Below are positions 11,001 to 21,860 of a DNA stretch of 64,000 bases, in pieces. Position numbers and translations under genes: made by a program. The notes under the pieces were generated by a model. It did not search any database. It saw nothing but the letters and a program-made list of their open reading frames with translations, and had not been told where the DNA came from. Each line of letters opens with the position of its first letter. The stretch's first letter is position 1. Origin of the DNA: Kappaphycus alvarezii (taxonomy: Eukaryota > Rhodophyta > Florideophyceae > Gigartinales > Solieriaceae); NCBI GenBank assembly GCA_002205965.3, contig NADL03000602.1, positions 2,418,001-2,482,000 on the forward strand, written 5' to 3'.

Positions 11001-12349
11001 AAACCGTTCTGCTGCCACCCACAGCAACCCCTTCATTGCTCTTTCACATGCAGCTCTCGATTCCTCGCTAAAGTCCGCCCTCACTACTTAACGGAACTGT
11101 GAGTTTTGCTGGCACCGCCTCAACCGATCGATTCTGTCATCCGCCCGTCAAACTGCTACTTTCAACCCGCGGGCGCCGTTCTTCCAGAAAAACCCTCAGT
11201 TTAGCTCTGTCCAGAACATACTGAACGCGCTTGTAGGCGTTGATGATACCGCACCCTGCCCTCCCTCTGCCTCCGACGCCGCATCGAATGACGAAAATCT
11301 TGCGGCTTCAGCACCGGCCCCGTATTTGCAAGCGGGCATGGCTCCAGCAGTCCAAGTTCCTATGCGTACCCATCCTATTTGACGTCTTCACCCTCGGTCG
11401 TCAAGGTTGGACTAAGCTCGCGATCTCAGCGACATCCTCCTAGCCCACAAGTTCGAAGGTACTGTTCGCAATGGCACCCGCGACCTTTTTGGAGGTAATC
11501 AGAAGCGTTTCGTTCGCGTCTCTGTTCCCTCAACCTTCCATATTCACAACCCGTCCGAGTTTCGTGCTGCCATTTCCGCCGGCGGGTCCGCTGGTTCCTG
11601 TTCGATCATTCAGTCCGCCGATCCCAACCATTTCTACATTTGTGCGGCGGAACGCGACTCAACAACCGTCAGTGGTGCCTAGGACTCTTACCGCACCCAC
11701 GCGCAGCACTCCGTCAATTTTGTCACACCAACTCTTAGCTTCTCCGATATACTAGATCTTGAGGCTTATCTCTCTGCTGATGACCTCGTTGCCGTGTGGC
11801 AAGGTCTGCGTTCCGAAATCTCGCCTGGAAGACGAAAAATGCAAATGGTACGCCGTTCGATCTTTCGCCACCGTTCGTCGGGACATCGATACCAAAATCC
11901 ACGCCAAATTGTCCAGTCTCCCTGGTTTTCTGGGGCGGTCTCTCTACCTCCCCCACCCGCAGCGGCAGGCGCATTCAACCACCGCCGTACTCAAAATGCC
12001 CGTGTTCCGCCCCAAAGGAATGGGTGGATTACGGTCAGTGCTCTCAATGCCCAATCTCCCACACCTCCGCTCCCTGCTACACCATCCCTGTCACACCATC
12101 CGACATCAACCACTATAGTCCCTTGAACAAATTCCCGCCCCCGATGCCGACATGGATCTTGACGCCTGAATCTCCATCCGTGAATCAAGTTTCAGGTTCG
12201 TCCAGCTCCTGATCTGCTCCTGACCCGCCAACCGTTTCACAATTGCCGCACCATCTCTGTCACCCCTCACCTTCCGTTCCCTCTTCTCCGCCTCCTTCCC
12301 TGTTCTCACAATCATTCCTCGTCCAGCTTACGACTTATACTTCGCGTTC
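11001..12349 (+). other. possible 5' part of LINE-like copy 2, heavily decayed
   Basis: Pieces of Pro/Ser-rich coding-like sequence change frame often (for example ADDLVAVWQGLRSE near 11,780, and CSQCP near 12,040). It lies directly upstream of the RT of copy 2 on the same strand, so it is probably the N-terminal half of that element. I do not recognise a domain. Confidence 0.35.
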
Positions 12350-14345
12350 TTGTGCTGCGCTATATCCGCTCCCTCAGCAGAGCACAGGACTCGAGTCCTC
12401 CTGAAACTTCTTGCCATCCCGAAGCTGGTTTTCCGACACAACCGCCCCCGCGATCTTGGCCGCCGTTGCCGTGAAAGTTGCGCCAGCCTTGTTCACCGCA
12501 TACGCATGGCTTCCCGCCGCCTCTACGACGACTTCTTCGACGAGGCTACCTCCTTGTTCACTTCTGCCCTCCTCTCTCCGATTCCATCCTCTCCCACACT
12601 CTCCCGTCCTGACAGGGCACTTCGCAGATGATGGGCTCTCCCGGGGTAGCCCTTCCCGGGCCACCGCAGCCCTTCTCAAAGTTGATCCCCCACGTTCCCC
12701 AGCGAAGCTACCTTTCAATCCTTGGCTTCTCTCCATCACCCGCCCCCCGTTCCAATCACTCCCATGTCCCCTCCTCGTTTGCCCCCTGCGCTCAAGTTCT
12801 CGGTCTCGGATGTACGCCGTGCCATTTTCAGCTTGGACCCTTCAACCGCTCCTGGGGTCGATGGTTTATCCGTAGTATTACTGCAAATGCTGCTTCGTCC
12901 TTCAGGGGGGATCAAGCCCGGCCGAGATTGCCATTTTGCTCTCACAAAGTTCCTCAGCCTCTGCTTGAACGGCGAACTGTCTGCCGCATGCCGCCCGTAC
13001 TTGTGCGGAGGGCGTCTCACTGTGCTGGCGAAACCAAACGGGGGAGTCCGTCCTATCGCTGTCGGGCTTCTCTTCCGGCGCCTAATCTCTAGGCTCCGGA
13101 AGAGAAGCCCGACAGCGATAGACTCAGCGCACAATGCCTCCCCCGTTGTTCGCTCATACCTTTTGACTCATTAGTTGAGGGCAGGCGTCAAGAAAGGTAC
13201 GGTTGCGATCATTTACCCCGTGCGTCGTCTCTTCCAGCGCCCCGAGTTCCGTGACTATTTTTTGGTCCAAACTGACGCTCACAACGCTTTCAATCGCATT
13301 TCCCGTCAGCGCATTCTTGAAGCGGTACAAACCTTTGCCCGTCTTCAGCCCCTACTACGTCGGCAGTGCCGAGGGTACTCAGCAAGGGATCCCCTAGGTC
13401 CCCTGCTCTTTGCCCTTGCCCCTTATCCTCTCTTGCTCTCGTTTACAGGAGAAGTTCTCACCGGCTCTGAATTTATGGTATGCAGATTATAGCAACGTTT
13501 TCTATCCGCATTCCCAAGCCGTTATCTGTCGATTTCTCTCGGGGGGCTCGGCCTGACATTGGCGGCGACCGTCTCATCTCTCTTCTACTACAGCTCCATG
13601 CTGTCCACGTTTTTCCCTCGTCCGCGCTTCCTTACATCCCCCTCGAAGAAGGATGTGAGGAAGCGCGGGCGAGAGAAAAAATGCCTCACTTCAGCCCTAT
13701 CCGCTTCCCATGTCCTGATTTCCTCCCAACTCCCCCCTCACGCCCCTGCTTCAACTGCCCGTTATCCTCGCTACTTTTCAACGACAAGGCTCTATTCTCG
13801 GTACACCACCATTGTTGTCGACCATCTGCTACCAGTCTCGCCTCACATCGTATCTCTCCTCTATTTTCGGAATTGATTCCCCTCCAGACGCCTTACACAC
13901 AACCTTATATATCTATGTATATACATATACACAACCTTACATATCGGACGCAGCCCTCCCACCTCCCCTTCACTGAACTGCCGGAGCCTGGATCCTGCAA
14001 CAAGGTGGAACCTGACGTGTGGATTATTATGGTCAACTTCGCCTCGAGAACCCTATATTCGCCGGCAATCAGTCCTGCCCCCGTTGCGTTCAATCGCGAT
14101 CCGGCCCAAAGCCCCGCCTCGAACCTCTTGGTGTGCACGCTACCAGTTGCACCTCGCTAGAAGTGTATGTTAGCAGACACAGCCACATCCGTGACAAGCT
14201 TATTTCCATCCTTCGCCACCCCATCACCGGCCGTCGTCCTCAGACGGAGTATACATTCCCCTGCAAAGATAACCCTCCCGTCAACGAAAGACTCCGCATG
14301 GACATCCTTAAAGATTACATACCCTTTTTGAGTCGATTTCGGTTG
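12350..14345 (+). pseudogene. LINE-like reverse transcriptase element, copy 2 (decayed)
   Basis: RT blocks in order: FSVSDVRRAIFSLDPSTAPG at about 12,800, CGGRLTVLAKPNGGVRPIAVG at about 13,005-13,065, then RAGVKKGT, QTDAHNAFNRISRQRIL at about 13,265-13,325, and GTQQGIP/DPLGPLLFALA at about 13,375-13,420 (frameshifted). The catalytic box is WYADY at 13,476-13,490, so the second Asp of YADD is Tyr. Downstream come CPRC (about 14,077) and RHSHIRDKLI, the Cys/His block found in the same place in the other copies. The DVTV block is missing, because repeat A follows from about 14,375. A 26-bp perfect hairpin interrupts the RT at 13,053-13,121. It is dead. Confidence 0.8.
13053..13121. repeat. perfect 26-bp inverted repeat inside the RT
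   Basis: The arms 13,053-13,078 and 13,096-13,121 are exact reverse complements (they begin CTATCGCTGTCGGG and end with its complement), with a 17-nt loop. The left arm is genuine RT sequence (PIAVG codons). The right arm replaces what should be the next RT residues, so this is a local inverted duplication. Confidence 0.95.
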
Positions 14346-14374
14346 TGTGGAAAACCATGGGATAGATCGGATAT

Positions 14375-14534
14375 ATCTTCCGTAATACAGAAAATGACCC
14401 TCCCCTCCTGTAATCAGGAAATAGTCCTCCCCTCGTCTAATCCAGAAACTTACATCGATCCCGCCCCTGACTCCGCTCACCGTCCTTTCTAAATTTGCCT
14501 ACCATCCTCCCTAAATATATTAATATTGTATCCT
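14375..14534 (+). repeat. repeat A, copy 2, left part (split by the retrotransposon)
   Basis: Aligns with 7,990-8,115: GCCCCTGACTCCGCTCAC, TTGCCTACCATCCTCCCTA, TTAATATTGTAT. It breaks at the LTR start (14,535) and resumes at 26,498 with CTCTTCC, then TTATTCATCAAATTCTCTCC. A short internal duplication (TCCTCCCCTC-TAATC) occurs at 14,398-14,445. Confidence 0.85.
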
Positions 14535-15127
14535 TGTGGTACAATACCGTTGCGGAGATGTATGCTAACCCGACATCGGCTTGATACCCGGCGTTCGGGA
14601 CCGCTTTCTCGGAGCGCAGTGTAAAACCACAAGTAAAGGTAGGTAGGTTGGTAGTGGCTTAAGGATGGAACCTAAGGGCCAAATGATAGTTGAATGCGGG
14701 AGTCCGCTAGGGTAGTGGTTAGCGAGGCAGGTATCTGCTACAACAAGCCCATCTTCGAACCTCGGGACGAAGGAAGGGGTGTAGGGAACTTTGATGCCTT
14801 GCTTGTTGGTTTACGAAAGGGGGGTTGCTAGGTAGGGTAGACTAAGTGGAAGTACTACACCTAGGCTAGTAAAGGAAAAATAATAAAGGAATAAAACTAC
14901 CGAGGTTGGCGTGCCTGAGCCTCTGATTGGCAGGAACCAAAACCATACTAAAAATAGGTTTGGGTGCAGCTTGTCGTGGCACGTGGACACTGTCTGCCAG
15001 GCACGGATTACAGTGGACACTCCACGTGTACAAGTGGTATCAGACCATACCAAGTAAGTAGGCATGCTACGACTGAAAAATGGTAAACGCACTGACAGCG
15101 AAAAAGCCAGTACAGCATTGTACTACA
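14535..15127 (-). repeat. 3' LTR of the gypsy element
   Basis: 593 bp. Starts TGTGGTACAATA and ends CATTGTACTACA on the plus strand. By eye about eight differences, mostly transitions, separate the inner ~540 bp from the other LTR. The first ~45 bp (outer U5 edge) is more diverged. Confidence 0.9.
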
Positions 15128-15138
15128 CACCCCCCTCA
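15128..15138 (-). other. polypurine tract
   Basis: On the minus strand ATGAGGGGGGTG lies directly before the LTR start TGTAGTACAAT. This is where plus-strand DNA synthesis is primed in LTR elements, and it confirms both the orientation and the LTR edge. Confidence 0.75.
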
Positions 15139-15810
15139 TTAAAAGTGAGGCCATGGCTCACCAGTCGCTGGCAGAGGGCGGTGATAGTGACGGTGCGTAC
15201 GCAGTTGCCCTAGGACGGCGGTGCGTACCGTCGGGTTGATCCACGATCTTGGAAGCGGGGTGGTTTCACTGAATTTGCCAGCTAAAATAGCATACGTACG
15301 GTTCGAAAAGGAGGATTACCCGAAATTCCGCCTCAGAGTGGACCAAGGGGAGAATTTCAAAAGAATCGCGTTATCATACGTGCCACTTACGCAAGAGTAC
15401 GCACGAGTGAGCTTCTGTATTTTTCATTCACAAACGGCTTGTCCGCGATCAACAATATCCATCGTCCATAATCTTCATCAGTTCCCTTACCAAGAACGTT
15501 CCTAGCGTCCGCGTGTTCGTCGCCCTCTCTCATCACTGTCTAACGCACTCACCGTGCCAAACGGTTGTCACCAGCAGGCGATCTCGCCAGGCAAGAAAGC
15601 AGATTACCGCACTCACAGTTCGCACAGGTTACTTTGATGTTTCAAGAAAGCAGAACCACTGCAGCATAGCTAAGTCTGTAGCCACGGTATAAAGAAGGGT
15701 CTCCCTGCTTCCATCAGGAATGGACAAGGAGTCACAAAACCTTAGAAAGCTCCGCAGAGCACAGTATAGAATCATGTAGACATCAAAACTCATCGTCAAC
15801 GATTTTGAAT

Positions 15811-16757
15811 ATGGGAGATCCATCGCAGTATCCAACGGGAGCGGGGCAAGGGACATACTACGGTGACGCCTTAATGGCGGTGCCGGCGCAGCCTTTGGGT
15901 TTCCCCTCCCGTCTGGAGTACATCGAGAGGTTTTCCTCAGAACATGGGGGGGTATTCGCCAGAGCCCCTGGTTTCATCACGCGGCTTACCGAAATCAAGC
16001 CGTCGTTGAGGCGTACGTGGAGGAGAGAAGCTCCTGTCTTCCAGGACGGTTGCTCGTGAGTAGTGTCCTTGCCAACGGTTGGCGTTACCACGGAGCGACT
16101 CCCCGCGAATACATCAAGACGCATGCGCAGAATTACGCTTACGGCGGATTTATCCGCTATTTTCAACTGGTATACGCGCGGATGCGTCACACCCCAGGGC
16201 GCACGGTTGCTCCGTCGGCTGTGAGGGAAGACCTCGGCGTGTATCGCTACGGTCGGGAGATCCCGTATGCCTCGGCCATATACGAACTTGACTGGCCGAG
16301 CGGATGGGAAACAAAAGATCCACTTGTGAGCTAAAGTGCTCTGAAGCTTGGGCAGCAGCTGATTGCGGAGTTCCGCTATCGTCGCAAAGTAAGAGATGAT
16401 CGGCGGTACTGAGACTTCATCCGCTGGGAACGTCAGACACGCAACAGGATTGGGGTTTTCGTCCCCTTCATGAACGTCGAAATCGACATGGTACGTCGCG
16501 AACGTCTTCGCGACTTGTACTTGGAGATTCCTCCTGAGTGGGCTGAAGTGGAGACATGCTCCGGTTTCCTGGTGCCGTTGTCACCTATACTTTCCTACGC
16601 CGCGATGTGGTTTTGGGAGGTGTACGATACACACAGGATGTGGTGGTTATCACCGACGACGTGCCAGATAATTGGAGAACTTGACTTGAGCCGGGTTCTC
16701 GGCGGGGAAGCGAATGAGCAGGAGTTCCGCGAGTTATTGCAGGTATCTGCGGGGTGA
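15811..16757 (+). pseudogene. antisense accessory ORF of the gypsy element (unknown protein, ~315 codons)
   Basis: It runs opposite to gag-pol, between the long 3' ORF and the 3' LTR. It starts at ATG 15,811 (MGDPSQYPTGAGQGTYYG). After one shift at the G7 run near 15,946-15,952 a single frame continues: FHHAAYRNQAVVEAYVEERS, then NGWRYHGATPREYIKTHAQN, RMRHTPGRTV, LDWPSGWE, then in-frame TAA (16,332-16,334) and TGA (near 16,410), then RWERQTRNRIGVFVPFMNVE, PPEWAEVE and MWWLSPTTC, ending at TGA 16,755-16,757. Trp- and Tyr-rich soluble composition, with no membrane segment. No domain recognised. Antisense extra ORFs are known in some plant gypsy elements (Grande), which is a positional parallel only. 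Confidence 0.6.
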
Positions 16758-16830
16758 CAACTGAGTTCCAGTAAGTTAGAGTAGATAGAATGAGGGTATC
16801 CTCATTAGCCTACCTGGGCTTCGCCAATGT

Positions 16831-19106
16831 TCAGTAGTAGAGGTAATTGGCTTTAGCGGTAGTACCGCACAATATGAGATCGCGGAATATGCCGCACAGG
16901 TTCCCATGTGTCGGCGAACGACGGTAAATTCTACCAGTGTACGCGAAGGAGGAGTTCTCCGTCTTCTGTAAAGCCGTGGTAAACCACTTGATCGCGTGGT
17001 AAACCACTTGATCGATGAAGAATCCGCCTTGTGACTCACCCTGGGGTTTTTTGTGAGTCGTAAGCGGGTCATTCGCAAGTCTCTGTGGTCTAGGTTCCGT
17101 GTCGTCTGGTAGTCGCCGCGGGTGAGAGGACTGCCTCTTTGAATTGAAAGGAGGCGAATCTCCTTTTTCCCTGATAGCGGAGGACTGCATTTGGTCAGCC
17201 ACAAATCGACTGTCGACTGAAATTCCCACTCCCATTGGGGGTGGAGGGATGGCAGGCATCTCTTTTGAAGCCAGAGTCGGCACCGTAACAGATGAACCTG
17301 CCGGTGTCGGCTCGGACGTGGCTTGCTTAGCCAGTCTTGCGGATTTCCGCACGGGGGGCGAAGTTGAGTTGTCTCGTTGCTTGCGTGCAGATGACTGCAA
17401 GGGAGTAAAGAGGCGTTCCTTTAGTTTTGGGGAGGAACGAGTAGATTTAGCAGGAGGCTGCTTTTGAGTGAGGGTGTCCTCAAAGGGCGTTGGGGGTGAC
17501 CCTACAGTAGCAGGTGTCTGCTTCGTATCGCGTCTTCCAATGATAGCCGGTGTCGACGCGAAGCGTACGGATTTCCGTAATCGGGGAGAGCGACGGGGAG
17601 CGTCAATTGAGGAGTTCAGCGGGGGTTCGCGGCTAGGGTGGCCTTTGTCAGCAGCGATCTGCTTAACCAATGTTGGAGAGACCTCCACTAGAGAGCCTTC
17701 AGATGGGGTCCAACGCTCGATTGCAGGAGTTTGCGTTAATGGGGTTGGAGATTTCGTATTAACAGTGGTCGGTATCGATTGAGTTCCTACAGGACGGTCC
17801 TGTGACTGGGAGGGAACGGGGCTATCCGGTTCGATTCGCGACAATCCGCTTTGCTGTAGAGCAGAATCGATCTGCTTTGAAACGTCCGTTGGAGTCTTAG
17901 CCGACCAGCGATACGGCGAGGAGATCCTCTGAAGCGGGTTATTGAAAAGGGGATAATCCCCAAGTTGTGCTGGAGAGTCAATCTCCGGGTGATCCGGTGC
18001 AGATGTCTGCGGAGTCGGTGCGAGAGTTGGCGAGGTAATCCTCTCATGCCATGCAAGAAGAGAATGCTCAGCGGGACGTACTGTAGAGTCGAGAATCCGA
18101 CGGTCAACTGAGGATGGAGAGTTGCGGTTGTCCGCTTCTTCAGGAGGGCCGGTGTCGGCTACAGTAGTTAAGAGTGGATACGCAAAAGGGGTAACGGGAG
18201 TCCGTGTCTTGTCAGCAGAGTTCTGCCTTGAAGAGGGAGAGAAAGATGAGAGCGCGTCGAACAAGCCTTCATCGTCACTTCCCGACTCTGAGGAGATGCC
18301 TCCGAAGCGATGGGAGGTCTTCCTCTTTTCAGCGGGGGTAGCAGAATGCCTGCACGTGACAACTCCAATTGGAGGAAGGAGCAGTGAGACTTGCTTATCG
18401 CCAGGGATTGACATCAAAGCTAGTGAAATATCCACTCTAGATAACTCGAAGACGACATGTCTTGGTGGTTGAGAGACAAGTGGCGGAGTTACCTCTTTAG
18501 GAAAGGCAGCAGAGGACTCCTCGGGTGCGTCGGTAGTTGAAGAATTTTTAGCTGAGCTCATTGTGAGATTAGGGAGCACAGTAGGTGCGGTTACAGAAGA
18601 GATATCAGGAGATATCTCCGATGAAGAAGGACGGTTAGCGTCAGAAGTTTGCGAGCTGGTATTCGGCACAGCAGTGGTAGGGGTGAGACTAAAGGATGGT
18701 CCTTGGGCATGATTAAGTCGATAACTCGGCTTGGGGTTCGGAATTGAAGGAAACGCAGGTATCTCATGATGCGTGGCGGTCGATTCGCCGTTAAGTCATT
18801 TGTTGACCCTATTTCAGGGGATGGGTCTCCATTTGTTTGAGCTTCATTGAGGGCGTCCAGAATTGAGCCGGTGTTCGGCGCGTTGCGTCCTAAAGCATAA
18901 GTCTGCATAGCATCCTTGGAGGATCTCTCCCTGTCATGCCGGGAAGCGGCAGGGAATCGGGAAAGGATGCGGGGGCGGTCTGTCCGCGACGACTGTGAGG
19001 AGTTTCCGTTGACGAGTAGAGGAGCTGGTAAGTCAGCCAGTCCGCGGGAGGCGAGGTAGCCAAGGCAGGTCCAATTTCCAGCTTCACCGAAAACATCAGA
19101 GCTCAC
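16831..19106 (-). CDS. long accessory ORF 3' of integrase, Ser/Pro/Thr-rich
   Basis: The uninterrupted part (18,669 to 16,831) is 612 codons. An overlapping frame with ATG at 19,106 (MSSDVFGEAGNW) leads into it through one shift near 18,795, so the ancestral protein was probably about 755 residues. It is low-complexity and disordered, with repeated basic SPRLRKS / SARLAKQ / SSPKLKE patches near the middle, each following a Ser/Thr-Pro stretch; these look like chromatin- or DNA-binding tails but this is inference. No signal peptide or membrane anchor, so it is not envelope-like. The last ~60 residues contain YHAIKWFTTALQ, encoded next to an 18-bp tandem duplication. Strikingly intact beside a broken pol. 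Confidence 0.6.
16974..17013. repeat. 18-bp tandem duplication
   Basis: CGTGGTAAACCACTTGAT occurs twice, separated by CG; each unit contains the small palindrome GTGGTAAACCAC. It lies in the 3' part of the accessory ORF. Confidence 0.85.
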
Positions 19107-19213
19107 TTGAGAGGGAGCCGGGTGCTTTCTTTTGCACTGTAGGACAGGATGTCTTTCTGCATTTTTTGTATGTTTTTAGCAGTATGCTGCACAGGTTGAG
19201 ATGATGACGCCAC

Positions 19214-20300
19214 TTAGTTGACACGTGTAGGTCCAGTGCGTGGAGGGGGTGCCCACACAACTCGATCACGGGACATCTGTTCTTGATCACCGTTCCCTAA
19301 GTCGACAACGACTGTTCCGGGCGAGGTTTCGATCAACTTAAAGGGTCCTTCGGCGATAGGCGCCAGTTTGTGATTAGTATTATCTTTGGTGTGATGTTCT
19401 TTTCTCACAAATATGTGGTCATCCACTTGAATGTTTTGCCGGCCACGGTGAAGGCAGGCATCAAAATTTCGTTTGTATCGGGCTTGGTTCTTGGCGAGTA
19501 CGCCTTTCGCGGTGCTCATAAGAGCGCGTAGCCAGGCCGACCACTTGGCATGCTACTCAGAAGGGTATGTCCCCATTTCGATAGCAGGTTTCTGTTAAGG
19601 GACAAGGGAGCGGGAGGCTGCGATAACAAAAGGTCGAACGGAGCGAGTTTGGTCGCGGAGTGAGTCTGCGTGTTGTACGCTAATGTGAGGGCATCTGCGA
19701 ACAAGTCCCAGTCACTCGGTGATCCGCTAAGTAGTGTCGTAGTGCAAATAGGATCGTCCTATTAAACCTTTCCACCTGACCATTCGCTTGGGGGTGGTAG
19801 GTTGTTGTAAATAGATTTTCTATACCGAGAATTAGGCAAATATCTAGAAACATTCGCGCGTTAAACTGACTTCCGTTGTCAGATAATGGCTGCAACGGGG
19901 GTCCGTAGTCAAATACCCAATGGGGCGTTAAGGCTTTGCCTATAGCAGCAGCAGTAATCCGCTTGGGAGGTACAGTACGTACAAGCTTGGAAAACCAGTC
20001 GGTGATAAAAAGCAGATAGCGATTTCCACGCGGTGTTCTGATGAGCGCACCGAGAATATCGATGAAGAAAAACTCCAAGGGAGCATTAGCAGGGAATAAC
20101 TGCATCTTCTTCGCGTTCTTGCGCAGCTTCACGCGTTCCTTAGCGCATTCCACGCAGAATTTCACTGTGTTATAACAGTCACGTGCCATAGATGGCCAGT
20201 AGAAATGTCTACGCAAACCGTACTACATAGTTTTTCCACCCGTATGTCCGAAAATTTTCGCGTGATGCGTCAGATGCAACATACGCATACGAAGTGCTTC
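19214..20300 (-). pseudogene. integrase region of gypsy pol
   Basis: From upstream: an HHCC zinc-binding block (HLTHHAKIFGHTG, then CVECAKER) interrupted by a TAG near 20,224; then the core beginning RRHFYWPSMARDC. Catalytic residues are D in FIDILGAL, D in LSDNGSQF and E in NGQVERFNRT, with exactly 35 residues between the last two (D,D35E). The first frame ends near 19,680. A shift leads to LTLAYNTQTHSATKLAPFDLL (19,516-19,704), then another frame with LAKNQARYKRNFD...VDDHIFVRKEH...GPFKLIE (19,519 to 19,214), the normal C-terminal DNA-binding part. Catalytic residues survive but the frame is broken at least three times. No chromodomain seen. Confidence 0.85.
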
Positions 20301-20352
20301 AGGCACAACGATCTGAGTATGTTCCTCAACAACGCGGACTAGATAACCGCTT

Positions 20353-21860
20353 TCATCCAAATAAAAGGGCAGGCCCTCCCCCCGTTAAGACGTGCCCGGA
20401 TTTTGCCGCAGAACTCGTCATTAAACTGAGCTGTGAGGAGTTCCTCGGGGTGATGGCGCGCAGCATGTGCTCCTCAAATTGCGGATCTTCCACAAAAAGG
20501 AGACGATCGAACCAATCAAAATCTTTTTGTAGGAGAGCTACTTCGTTTTGCGATGTATGTTCCTTGCAAGGGTCGATAGATTCCGTTAGGAGGCAGGGTA
20601 TTTCCTTGTCAATCTCGAGAGGGGATTCCTCCAAAGTGGGTAAGCGGGAAAGCGCATCCGCTTGGACGTTCAGTTTGCTTTTCTTGTAGACAATCCTGAA
20701 GTCAAATTCAGATAATCTGAGATGCCAGCGCATAAGACGGCCGCTAGGGTCATGGATTTCCATTAACCAGCGTAGAAACGCTTGGTCTGAGTGTACGGTA
20801 AACCGTTCGGTTTGCAGATAAGGGCGTAGGATTCCCAGAGCCCAGACAACTGCTAAACATTCCTTCTCGATGGTCGAGTAGTTCTTTTCAGCATACGTCA
20901 AACTGCGAGACCAGTATCCAATGGGTTTGCAGGTTCCATTAGGATGGGTCTGAAAAAGGAAACACCCTACTTGATACTTTGATGAGTCGGTATCGACTGA
21001 GTATGGCAACCCATTTCGAGGTAGCGCGAAAACGGGTGGCTCCCTAATCATACTTATCAATTTGCGGAATGCCGCGTCTTGTTCTGAAGGAAGTGGCGGC
21101 AGCTTGGCCGGTTGGTCCTTTTTGAGAAGCTGATTTAAGGGTGCAGCAATATGAGAGTAGTTTTCTACGAATCGGTGGTACACATTACAGAGTCCGAGGA
21201 AGGCACGGAGTTCCATTTGCGTACGCGGGTGCTCTGCTTTGCGCAGTGCTGCCGTTGTGGCTTCGTCCACTTCCAGTGTGCCCGGCCGCACTATATGGCC
21301 AAGGTACTTGACTGAGTGAGTAAACCAATTACGCTTGGGCAACTTTAGCGTTAAGCTTGCGCGTTACATAGCTGAGAGGATTTACTCAACATGATTGAAG
21401 TAATCTTCCATGTTCTTCGAGTAGACGATAACGTTGTCAAGGTAGACAAGGCAAGTTTGTCATTTAAAACGTGATAACAGGATATCAAGAGTACGTTGAA
21501 ACGTTGCAGGCGTGTTGGTGAGCCCAAAGGGCATACGCTTGAAGCGGTACAGTCCTGCGTGACAGACGAACGTCGACTTATCTTTGTCGGATTCGGCGAC
21601 TTGCATTTGCCAATATCCCCAATTACAGTCCAATATCGTAAAGATAGACGCTTCTCCCAGGCTGTCGATGCATTCATCCATTCGTGGGAGGGGATAGGTG
21701 TCTTTCACCATGATTGCATTTAAACGTCGGTAGTCGACACAGAAGCGCAGTTGACCATCTGTTTTAGGGACCAGGACAACAGGCGAAGCCCATTCCGTTT
21801 GAGCAGGCTCGATTACATGTAGCTTCAGCATGCCGTCGACTTCCGCTTTCTCAATTTCAC
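20353..21860 (-). pseudogene. reverse transcriptase and RNase H of gypsy pol
   Basis: RT: VIEPAQTEWASPVVLVPKTD, LRFCVDYRRLNA, TYPLPRMDECIDSLG, FTILDCNWGYWQ, FKRMPFGLTNTPATFQRTLD. The same frame then meets TGA at 21,460 (normally Trp), the catalytic box as YLDN at 21,433-21,444 (YLDD expected), TAA at 21,382-21,384 and TAA at 21,364-21,366. It continues as VKYLGHIV, AFLGLCNVYHRFV, then RNase H: YSVDTDSSKYQVG, IEKECLAVVWAL, VHSDQAFLRWL, LNVQADALSRL. The lesions look like single transitions or single-base changes without frameshift. The Asp-to-Asn change alone should abolish polymerase activity. Confidence 0.9.

Noticed and set aside
14695..14770. Functional tRNA gene in the LTR
   Set aside because: A- and B-like boxes are present but the T-stem does not pair and no acceptor stem closes.
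15031..15042. TGGTATCAGACC in the LTR as a tRNA-Met primer site
   Set aside because: It lies inside both LTRs and on the wrong strand for the element's orientation, so it cannot serve as the primer site.
17144..18472. Several 100-codon ORFs on plus
   Set aside because: Antisense shadows of the long accessory ORF; no independent evidence.
16831..18669. Envelope-like gene in the position after integrase
   Set aside because: No signal peptide, no membrane segment, low-complexity Ser/Pro composition.
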